From positions 1 to 5,808 of the forward strand of contig JBDKTK010000243.1 of the NCBI GenBank assembly GCA_039680225.1: a stretch of 5,808 bases of DNA, read 5' to 3'. Origin of the DNA: JBDKTK01 sp039680225. GTDB taxonomy: Bacteria; Desulfobacterota; Syntrophia; Syntrophales; UBA4778. Each line of letters opens with the position of its first letter. The first letter of the stretch is position 1. Below are positions 1 to 5,559 of the stretch, piece after piece. Under the pieces are notes generated by a model, which had not been told where the DNA came from, ran no database searches, and saw nothing but the letters and a program-made list of their open reading frames with translations. A program made the translations under genes and the position numbers.

Positions 1-184
1 CTTTATAAAGCTCGCGGTAAAAAGGAGACTTGGCGCAGGCGTGCCGGACGAGGCGGGCCAGCTGCATGCCCTGGTACTCGATCAACTGCTCCCTGCTCCA
101 GCCCTCGCGGGCCTTCATTTCGCACCAAGCGCCGTAAGCCCGCATGGCATCCTGCACCTTGCCTGCCCTGTCCGGATTATCCAT
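1..184 (-). CDS. PaaK/CapK-type adenylate-forming ligase, N-terminal fragment (partial)
   Basis: The reading frame starts at the ATG complementary to 182-184 and runs off the left edge after 61 codons. A Shine-Dalgarno core (GCAGGAGA on the minus strand) lies a few bases upstream and supports this start. The fragment holds an amphipathic N-terminus and then the segment LVRHACAKSPFYRELYK. This strongly resembles the 'hA..SPFYr..' entry motif of the phenylacetate-CoA ligase / coenzyme F390 synthetase / CapK family of AMP-forming enzymes, which activate a carboxylate with ATP, usually to form a CoA thioester. The ATP-binding and catalytic motifs lie outside the window, so substrate and activity cannot be judged. 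It is co-directional with the molybdenum storage gene, 70 bases downstream of it, so it may be the last visible gene of the same leftward unit. Family placement rests on one motif. A link to molybdenum is not implied by the sequence. Confidence 0.72.
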   Translation of the reverse strand, partial: MDNPDRAGKVQDAMRAYGAWCEMKAREGWSREQLIEYQGMQLARLVRHACAKSPFYRELYK

Positions 185-254
185 GACTCAAATCTCCTGC
201 AGCAATCGATCAGAACTATTCATGCAGCGCCAAGCACGTTGAAACGGGAAATGC

Positions 255-1085
255 CTACTCCTTGTAAATCACAGTGCCGACAGGCTCGCCTTTCAGGGCG
301 CGGGTGATGTTGCCTTTCTCCAGGCCGTTAATGATAACGATCCGGTCGAGGACCTCGCTGTTCTGGAGGATTTCCAGGCACGGCCGCTCGATGATCAGGT
401 CGTCGAGGTCCTTCTTCATGAGGGCCCTGGCGCCGATTTCCGGAATGAATTTCTCCTTGGGGTTCTTTTTCGGGTCGCCCGTGTACAGGCCCCGCTCGTC
501 CTTGATAAAAATGCAGCTCCTGGCCCCGATCAGGTCCGCCATGATGATCGTGCCCACATCCGTGCGGTGCAGCGGGATCCGGCCTTTTGCCGGCGGGATG
601 GCAAAGTAATCGTACGGCGGCATGCCGTGCATCACCGGGATGCAGCCCTGCACGAAGTAGCTCGTAAGCTTGACAATTTCATCGTGCCCGATCTTGATCC
701 CGCCGTGCGGCGCCAGGAGCATCGTGACAAGCAGCGCGTTCTGCTCGGATATGGAGTTGCCGAATTTGGCGAGGATACCCGTGGGCATGCCGAGTTCGAG
801 GCCGATGGCGTAAATATGGCGGCTCCTCGTGCCCCCTCCCGTCGTTATCAGCATCTTGTGGCCGGTCTTGTTCTCCGCAATCTCGTCGATGACGGCGGGA
901 AGCGCTTTCTTGCCCCGGTCACAGATCGACTGTCCGCCGATTTTCAATATATTTACATCGGGAAAAAGTTTTTTCTGGGGCGCTACCGGCAACCCGTCTA
1001 TGAATGATTTGCTGACCAGGCTCTCGCCCATGAGCTTGCTTTTGACATGCAAACGCCGGCCGTCCCGCTCTCTGACAAGTGTCAT
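255..1085 (-). CDS. Molybdenum storage protein (MoSto) subunit, amino-acid-kinase fold
   Basis: This 276-residue protein matches the Azotobacter MosA/MosB subunits in length and motif order. MoSto is a cytoplasmic cage that takes up molybdate or tungstate with ATP hydrolysis and packs it as polyoxometalate clusters. Visible motifs are KIGGQS (48-53), the glycine-rich TTGGGTRSRH (81-90), the MPPY segment (155-158), HRTDVG (173-178), the nucleotide-binding KDERGLYTGDP (195-205) and the C-terminal NGLEKGNITRAL...GTVIY (253-274). From memory, the MPPY...IP..RTD stretch is closer to the beta (MosB) subunit than to the His-rich alpha subunit. The start ATG has an AAAGG Shine-Dalgarno site 9 bases upstream, and the gene follows the 75-residue ORF by 31 bases, so the two are probably co-transcribed. 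UMP kinase or another amino acid kinase is the alternative, but the N- and C-terminal motifs fit MoSto better. No second MoSto subunit is visible, so it may form a homo-oligomer or pair with a subunit encoded elsewhere. Confidence 0.9.
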   Translation of the reverse strand: MTLVRERDGRRLHVKSKLMGESLVSKSFIDGLPVAPQKKLFPDVNILKIGGQSICDRGKKALPAVIDEIAENKTGHKMLITTGGGTRSRHIYAIGLELGMPTGILAKFGNSISEQNALLVTMLLAPHGGIKIGHDEIVKLTSYFVQGCIPVMHGMPPYDYFAIPPAKGRIPLHRTDVGTIIMADLIGARSCIFIKDERGLYTGDPKKNPKEKFIPEIGARALMKKDLDDLIIERPCLEILQNSEVLDRIVIINGLEKGNITRALKGEPVGTVIYKE

Positions 1086-1116
1086 TGCAGTCTACCTTTT
1101 TGTAAAATATCTCAGG

Positions 1117-1344
1117 TCAGTCCTTTACTTCGACTTCATCATCATCCTTGTATTTCTTGTCCCCGTGGGTGAGCAATACAAGTTCGGCCCCTACTGACGA
1201 AGCAATCTGGTCAAGCTCGCTTCTCCTCAGGTGCTTGCCGTAGACTTTCAGGTTAAGATCGGCCACTGCCACCAGCATAAACCGCGGCTGCTTCTTGCCT
1301 TCCGTGACCTTCTGCCTCTCCCGGTAAAAAATTTTGCCCGCCAT
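1117..1344 (-). CDS. Small unrecognised protein (75 aa) in the Mo-storage operon
   Basis: I do not recognise a family for this protein. It has a basic N-terminus (FYRERQKVTEGKKQPRF, 6-22), a hydrophobic beta-like strand (MLVAVADLNLKVY, 23-35), a polar helix (RRSELDQIASSVGAEL, 40-55), a second strand (LVLL, 55-58) and a very charged tail (KKYKDDDEVEVKD). This suggests a small alpha/beta soluble domain. No signal peptide, transmembrane helix or Cys residues are seen, so a cysteine-based metal site is unlikely. The gene is probably real: a near-perfect AAAGGAGGT Shine-Dalgarno site sits inside the end of the upstream gene, only one base separates the upstream stop from this ATG (translational coupling), and the MoSto gene follows 31 bases later. 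A role as accessory or partner of the storage protein is inferred from context alone. Confidence 0.78.
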   Translation of the reverse strand: MAGKIFYRERQKVTEGKKQPRFMLVAVADLNLKVYGKHLRRSELDQIASSVGAELVLLTHGDKKYKDDDEVEVKD

Positions 1345-1345
1345 T

Positions 1346-2089
1346 TTATTTTACCTCCTTTGTTCTCGCACTTCGTTTCTTGCCGATCGATTCCCACAAA
1401 CGGTCCCCTTTTTCCCCTTTCTCATTGACCAGCAGGACCGCTCTGCCTCCGAGCAGTCTCGGCCTTAACCATCCGTAAGTTTCAATCATGTCGTCGCGGG
1501 CAGGCACCCGGGCATTCCTGTCGATGGATATGACACGGATACCTGCTTTCGCCAAAGCCCCGACCGAAATGACCGGGGGGAAATCGCGCAATCCTCCACA
1601 TTCAATAAACCGCCCGCTCCACCCGTGGGCTGTGAGGCCCACAGCTGCCGCCGCTCCGATAATGCCGTCATTTGTCCCCCCGTGGCCCGACAAGTGGGCC
1701 CCGCTCGCGGCTTTCAGCGCATCTGCCTGGGTCATGATGCTGCCCGTGCAGGCAAAGCCGAAACGCGTCAGGTCCGGAAGGCAGGGGTCTTCATCGCTGA
1801 CAACGCAGAGGCCGGGGTCGCTTCCCGGAAAAGAATAGCGCTCTATATGGGCAACGGCCCCCTGGACCAGCAATTTCACACTTGAACGGTCCCCGCAATC
1901 CACAACTGCACACGCAGAACTGTTGTGTGACGTATAAGGGATTGCCGGGTCCACCAGGAGCTGCTGGCGCACAACGCCCCGGGACCGGCAGCCTTCAGGA
2001 ACAGCCTTTTCAAACCACCGGGCCAGCTTTCCCGTCCCCCGGTCGGAGTCAATGGTATCGGTATCGTCAAAGCCGATGTAAACACGCAT
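1346..2089 (-). CDS. TiaS-like (tRNA-Ile2 agmatinylcytidine synthase N-terminal-type) domain protein
   Basis: The 247-residue product opens with YIGFDDTDTIDSDRGTGKLA (4-23), which resembles the IGIDDTDSP...T N-terminal motif of archaeal TiaS (COG1571). Two more stretches fit the same family: DPAIPYTSHNSSAC (47-60, compare TiaS NP.IP.KTRGN.A) and SGHGGTNDGIIGAAAAVGL (134-152, compare G..GLIGALAAIG). TiaS uses ATP and agmatine to modify a tRNA anticodon. This protein is much shorter and shows none of the C-terminal OB-fold or zinc-ribbon regions that bind tRNA, so it is likely a nucleotide- or phosphate-handling relative with another substrate. The paired Asp residues of the DDTD motif (8, 9, 11) are kept, which argues for retained catalysis. 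The ATG is preceded by AAAGG about 9 bases upstream. It leads the operon with the 75-aa protein and MoSto, which suggests a metal-related role; this is inference. Confidence 0.72.
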   Translation of the reverse strand: MRVYIGFDDTDTIDSDRGTGKLARWFEKAVPEGCRSRGVVRQQLLVDPAIPYTSHNSSACAVVDCGDRSSVKLLVQGAVAHIERYSFPGSDPGLCVVSDEDPCLPDLTRFGFACTGSIMTQADALKAASGAHLSGHGGTNDGIIGAAAAVGLTAHGWSGRFIECGGLRDFPPVISVGALAKAGIRVISIDRNARVPARDDMIETYGWLRPRLLGGRAVLLVNEKGEKGDRLWESIGKKRSARTKEVK

Positions 2090-2142
2090 AATTACAACCT
2101 TTCAACCTCATATTGCCATGAGCTGCAGTTCTTCTTTATATA

Positions 2143-2171
2143 ACTATAATCTGAAAGCCGGTTTTTCACAA
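2143..2171 (-). promoter_or_regulatory. Predicted sigma70-type promoter of the TiaS-like/MoSto unit
   Basis: On the minus strand the -35 box TTGTGA (2166-2171) and the -10 box TATAGT (2143-2148) are separated by exactly 17 bases. The -10 box matches the consensus at five of six positions. Transcription would start near 2136, leaving a leader of about 45 bases before the ATG at 2089. On the plus strand TATATAAC (2137-2144) overlaps the -10 box and equals one half of the E. coli ModE operator consensus, so a ModE-type repressor could act here. A matching inverted half-site was not found. Confidence 0.55.
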
Positions 2172-2237
2172 TGAGCCGTATTAATGGGAACCAGCTGCAT
2201 GTTCCTGCAATGTCGCTGTGCACCGCTGGACATGCGC

Positions 2238-2618
2238 TCATTTGGTCTTGGAATGAACTCTCGCGGAGGGAGTGGACCTGGGTCTGTCGCTGCCGAACTG
2301 GTTCAGTTTCGGGCCGGCCTTCAGGACCAGGATTTTTAATTGTTCTTCCAGGGCTTTGAATTCTGCCAGGAGCGTTCGGGCCTCCTTTGTCAGATGCATT
2401 GCCTCGCCCGCAACGTGGTCCACCAGTTTGACCCCCAAACGTTCTTCGGAGGCTTTGAGCCTGCCCCACGCCGCCCTATAAGACATGTTCAACTTCTTTG
2501 CCGCGGCATTGAGGCTCTTGCATTCCTCAATTGCCTCCAGCAGTTCTCTGCGCCCTTGGCCGAACACGACCCGGCTGTTTGCTTCCAGCCAGATCTTGTA
2601 TTTGATTTCCAGGGTCAT
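2238..2618 (-). CDS. ModE-type winged-helix transcriptional regulator without molbindin domain
   Basis: The 126-residue protein is an N-terminal ModE / LysR-type DNA-binding domain. A beta-strand lead-in (KYKIWLEANSRVVFGQGRRELLEAI, about residues 6-30) is followed by the helix-turn-helix SLNAAAKKLNMSYRAAWGRL (35-54), the linker KASEERLGVKLVDH and the wing/helix LTKEARTLLAEFKALEEQL (76-94). The 'AAKKLNMSYRAAW' stretch is diagnostic of the ModE family, which represses or activates molybdate transport and Mo-enzyme genes. The two C-terminal TOBE/molbindin repeats that bind molybdate in E. coli ModE are absent; only a polar tail of about 30 residues follows. The usual glycine-rich wing is replaced by DHVAGEAMH. 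The start is supported by GAGG 7 bases upstream. It is divergent from fdhA across a shared 209-base region, a common arrangement for a local regulator. Confidence 0.85.
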   Translation of the reverse strand: MTLEIKYKIWLEANSRVVFGQGRRELLEAIEECKSLNAAAKKLNMSYRAAWGRLKASEERLGVKLVDHVAGEAMHLTKEARTLLAEFKALEEQLKILVLKAGPKLNQFGSDRPRSTPSARVHSKTK

Positions 2619-2641
2619 GTCCCATCCTCAATGGCAGTAAA

Positions 2642-2654
2642 CTCATGAAATGAG
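2642..2654. promoter_or_regulatory. Small inverted repeat upstream of the ModE-type gene
   Basis: CTCAT (2642-2646) and ATGAG (2650-2654) form a perfect 5-base inverted repeat around a 3-base spacer. It lies 24 bases upstream of the regulator's start codon and could be an autoregulatory operator. It is short enough to occur by chance. Confidence 0.25.
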
Positions 2655-2718
2655 AGAAACTTTTACCATATGGGACCACCGATAATCAAGTTAAACGGCA
2701 ATCTTGCGGAAAAAGACG

Positions 2719-2747
2719 TTGACAGGCCGGACATGCTCGGGTATTTA
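2719..2747 (+). promoter_or_regulatory. Candidate fdhA promoter P1 (TTGACA, 17-base spacer)
   Basis: A perfect -35 hexamer TTGACA (2719-2724) is followed after 17 bases by TATTTA (2742-2747), a weak -10 that keeps the first three consensus bases. Transcription would begin around 2754, placing the tandem 16-base repeat (2763-2794) just downstream in the leader, where a bound repressor would block elongation or initiation. Confidence 0.4.
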
Positions 2748-2762
2748 GCAACGGTAGTATGC

Positions 2763-2794
2763 CATTTGTGACATATAGCATTTATGACATATAG
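2763..2794. repeat. Tandem 16-base direct repeat in the fdhA control region, likely operator
   Basis: Two adjacent copies of CATTTRTGACATATAG (2763-2778 and 2779-2794) differ at one base (G at 2768, A at 2784). The 16-base period would place two protein subunits on nearby, slightly offset faces of the helix. On the minus strand each copy starts CTATATGTCA, which shares CTATAT with the left half of the E. coli ModE operator consensus. The repeat lies between the regulator and fdhA and overlaps candidate promoter P2. Binding by the neighbouring ModE-type protein is inferred, not shown. Confidence 0.6.
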
Positions 2795-2795
2795 T
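2766..2795 (+). promoter_or_regulatory. Candidate fdhA promoter P2 (TTGTGA / TATAGT)
   Basis: TTGTGA (2766-2771), an 18-base spacer and TATAGT (2790-2795) give a second sigma70-like promoter that uses the same two hexamers as the predicted promoter of the TiaS-like/MoSto unit. The start site would fall near 2802, giving a leader of about 25 bases that ends in the Shine-Dalgarno site. It is embedded in the tandem repeat, so operator binding would mask it. Confidence 0.4.
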
Positions 2796-2815
2796 TTTCT
2801 GCTGGAGAATCATCT

Positions 2816-2822
2816 AAGGAGG
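2816..2822 (+). promoter_or_regulatory. Strong Shine-Dalgarno site of fdhA
   Basis: AAGGAGG lies 5 bases before the ATG at 2828 and fixes the fdhA start. The resulting N-terminus begins directly with the 2Fe-2S ferredoxin domain, as expected for the family. Confidence 0.85.
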
Positions 2823-2827
2823 AAATT

Positions 2828-5518
2828 ATGGGTGACATTACTTTCAGTCTGGACGGCAGGACAGTTCCTTTCAAAAGCGGGCAGTCGATTCTCGATGCCG
2901 CCCGGGACAACGGGGTCCATATCCCCACCCTTTGTTACCTCAAGGGAGTAGCGCCCTCGGGCGCCTGCAGGATCTGCCTTGTCGAGGTCAAGGGGGCCCG
3001 CACGCTCATGGCGTCCTGTTCGACCCCCGTCACCCCGGGGATGGAGGTGCTGACAAACACGGCGCGAATCCACACTGCCCGCAAGCTGAGCATCGAACTC
3101 CTCCTTTCGGCCGGCCGGCACGATTGCCTGCTGTGCGAGTCCAGCGGGAACTGCGGGCTGCAGGACCTGGCCTATTTATACCAGGTCGACGGCAGCCGCT
3201 TCCCGAAGAAAGATGATTTCTATCCCACGGACGATTTAAACCCCTTCATAGTCCGCGACTTCAGCCGGTGCATCCTCTGCGGCCGGTGCGTCCAGGCCTG
3301 CAATCAGCTCGTCGTCAACCAGGCCATAAGCCTCGGCTACAGGGGCAAGGACAGCAAGGTGGTCACGGGAGGCGACAAGCCCTATATTGACAGCGACTGT
3401 GTCTTTTGCGGCCAGTGCGTTGAAGTCTGCCCCACCGGGGCCCTGAAGGAAAAAAAGACGAAGGGGCTCGGCCGCCCCTGGGAGACGGAGAAAATCCGGA
3501 CAACCTGCCCCTACTGCGGTGTGGGCTGTCAGATGTGGCTGCACGTCAAGGACGGCCGGATCGTCAAGGTCACGGCTGTCGAAGACGCGCTCCCCAATAA
3601 CGGGAGGCTGTGCGTAAAGGGACGGTTCGGCTACGATTTCCTCTATTCCGAAGAGAGGCTCAAAACCCCCCTGATCCGCGAAAACGGGCAATTCCGCGAA
3701 GCCTCCTGGAACGAAGCGCTTGACCTCGTCGCTTCCAAATTCAAAGAGGTGATCGAAAAACACGGGCCTGATGCAATCGCCGGCGTCAGCTGCGCCCGCA
3801 GCATCAACGAAGACTCATACCAGATGCAGAAGCTCTTCCGGGCGGTGTTCAAGACAAACAATATAGACCATTGCGCGCGAACCTGACACGCGCCCACCGT
3901 CGCCGGTCTGGCGAAATCATTCGGTTCGGGCGCCATGACAAATTCCTTCTCCGATTTTGCGAAGGCTAAAATGATATTTGTCATCGGTTCAAACATGACG
4001 GAAGCCCATCCCGTGGCGGCCTACTTTGTAAAGCAGGCGGCCCTGGCCGGCGCCCCCCTGTTCGTGGCCGACCCCCGCAGGACGGCGTTGGCCGATATGG
4101 CATCGCTTCACATCCCCATCAGGGTGGGCAGCGACATTGCTTTCCTCAACGGCCTCATGAACGTCCTCATCACCGAGGGCCTCTACGACAAGGAATATGT
4201 GCAGTCCCGCTGCAGCGGGTTTGATGAGCTCAAGGCCAAGGTCATGGAGTACCCGCCGGAAAGGGCGGCCGAAATCAGCGGAATAAGCGCGGATATGATC
4301 CGGGACGTTGCGCGGCGGCTTGCATCAGTCAAGCCGGTCATGCTTATTTACACTCTCGGCATAACCGAGCACACCTGCGGAGTCAACAATGTGCTGTCCT
4401 GCGCGAATCTGCAAATGCTCCTGGGCAATGTCGGGTTCGATTGCGCGGGCGTCAACCCTCTGAGAGGACAGAATAACGTCCAGGGCGCCTGCGACATGGG
4501 CGCTCTGCCGAACGTCTTCCCGGGTTACCAGCGGGTCGACAATGCCGAGGCGAGGGCCAAGTTTGAGAAGGCCTGGGGAGTTGATTCCCTTCCGGACAAG
4601 CCCGGCCTCATGATCCCCCAGATGATGGAGGGCCTGCCCAGCGGAAAGGTCAAGGCATTCTACATTTTCGGGGAAAACCTGGCCAACACGGAACCGGACA
4701 TCCGGCACGTGGAACACTGCCTGGAAGCGGCCGAGTTCATCGTCTGCCACGATATTTTTCCGACGGAAACAACGCGGTTTGCCGATGTTATTCTGCCCGC
4801 GGCGGCCTGGAGTGAAAACGACGGCACTTTCTCCAACAGCGAGCGCCGCATCAGCCGGGTTCGCACCGCCAGCCAACCCCCGGGAGAGGCGAAGCCCAAC
4901 TGGTGGATATTCAGGGAAATAGCCCGGCGTTTTGGCCACGTCTGGAAGTCGGACAGCGCCCGGGAACTCTGGGACAATGAGATTTCGGTGCTTGCCCCCT
5001 CCATGGCGGGAGTCAAATACAGCCGCATTGACGGGGACGGGCTCCAGTGGCCGGTGCCAACCGCAGAGCATCCGGGAACGCCCACCCTCCACAAGGAGCG
5101 ATTCACGGCGGGAATGGGCGCTCTGGTCCCTGTTGACTGGACACCCCCGGCGGAAGTCCCCGACAGGGAATATCCGCTTGTCCTCAGCACTGGACGGAGG
5201 CTCTATCATTACCACACGCGCACCCAGACGGGCCGGGCCGCAGGCATCAACGAGATCCTGAGCGAGGAGACTGCGGACATATCGCCGCTTGATGCAGCGG
5301 AACTCGGCATCGCCCAGGGCGAGATGATCCGGGTTGCTTCCAGGCGGGGGGCGGTGAAAGTAAAGGCCAGAGTATCCGACCGGATACCCCCAGGGGTGGT
5401 ATGGATGGCCTTCCACTTCCGCGAAACGTGCGCCAACTGGCTGACGAACCCCGCCTTCGACCCTGTCTCGCAGACTGCGGAGTACAAGGCCTGCGCCGTC
5501 AGGATCGAGAAAGCCTGA
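2828..5518 (+). CDS. fdhA: Selenocysteine-containing formate dehydrogenase catalytic subunit, NuoG-like
   Basis: This is one 896-residue gene in which UGA at codon 353 encodes selenocysteine. It oxidises formate to CO2 (or the reverse) at a Mo- or W-bis-pterin guanine dinucleotide centre in the cytoplasm; no Tat signal is present. Domains in order: 2Fe-2S ferredoxin (Cys36, 47, 50, 64); His-Cys3 4Fe-4S site (His98, Cys100, 103, 109); two 4Fe-4S sites (Cys148, 151, 154, 158 and Cys191, 194, 197, 201); the FDH 4Fe-4S motif (Cys227, 230, 234, 262) with adjacent Lys264; the molybdopterin domain with Sec353-His354 and Arg546 in LRGQNNVQGACDMG; and the pterin-binding C-terminal domain (about 782-893). 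Length and motifs match Moorella FdhA (from memory). The N-terminal clusters imply electron transfer to a NuoEF-like NAD(P) or bifurcating partner, which is not in this window. The frame is intact on both sides of the UGA, so it is neither two genes nor a pseudogene. Metal choice cannot be read from sequence. Confidence 0.95.
3884..3886 (+). other. In-frame UGA selenocysteine codon (Sec353)
   Basis: TGA follows codons for Asn-Ile-Asp-His-Cys-Ala-Arg-Thr and precedes His-Ala-Pro-Thr-Val-Ala-Gly-Leu. This is the conserved active-site context of formate dehydrogenases, where the residue is Sec or Cys and ligates the metal. The frame stays open for 543 further codons with uninterrupted family similarity. 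Automated annotation tends to split the gene here. Confidence 0.95.
3884..3933 (+). promoter_or_regulatory. Bacterial SECIS hairpin of fdhA
   Basis: Directly after the UGA the mRNA can fold into a 15-pair hairpin. The outer stem GCGCCC (3890-3895) pairs with GGGCGC (3928-3933); the middle stem ACCG (3896-3899) pairs with CGGT (3922-3925); the apical stem TCGCC (3900-3904) pairs with GGCGA (3910-3914). The loop is GGTCT (3905-3909). A 7-base bulge (3915-3921) and a 2-base bulge (3926-3927) interrupt the 3' side. The loop sequence and its distance of 18 bases from the UGA closely resemble E. coli fdhF, where SelB binds the GGUCU loop. The host must therefore carry selA, selB, selC and selD elsewhere. 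Confidence 0.88.
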
Positions 5519-5547
5519 AATCGAATTCGCGCGTATGTGCACGTTAT

Positions 5548-5553
5548 AAGGAG
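5548..5553 (+). promoter_or_regulatory. Shine-Dalgarno site that selects a TTG start
   Basis: AAGGAG lies 6 bases before TTG at 5560-5562. The next in-frame ATG (5593-5595) has no comparable site, so the TTG is the preferred start of the downstream gene. Confidence 0.7.
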
Positions 5554-5559
5554 AAATAT

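Noticed and set aside
2187..2205. GGAAC...GTTCC inverted repeat between the regulator and the TiaS-like gene as a terminator
   Set aside because: The stem is 5 pairs with a 9-base loop and no T-run follows on either strand, so it does not look like an intrinsic terminator.
2092..2469. Second minus-strand frame of 125 codons overlapping the ModE-type gene
   Set aside because: It is out of frame with the clear helix-turn-helix protein, has low-complexity composition, and shows no Shine-Dalgarno site that I could support.
2666..2673. CCATATGG palindrome as an operator
   Set aside because: An 8-base palindrome occurs easily by chance, and it has no second copy in the control region.
2763..2794. 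Start of a CRISPR array
   Set aside because: There are only two 16-base copies, directly adjacent with no spacer, so it is a tandem repeat.
2828..3886. A 352-residue truncated ferredoxin/oxidoreductase ending at TGA, followed by a separate 527-residue oxidoreductase starting at 3935
   Set aside because: Both parts are in the same frame, the TGA is at the catalytic Sec position, and a SECIS hairpin follows, so this is one selenoprotein gene rather than two genes or a nonsense mutation.
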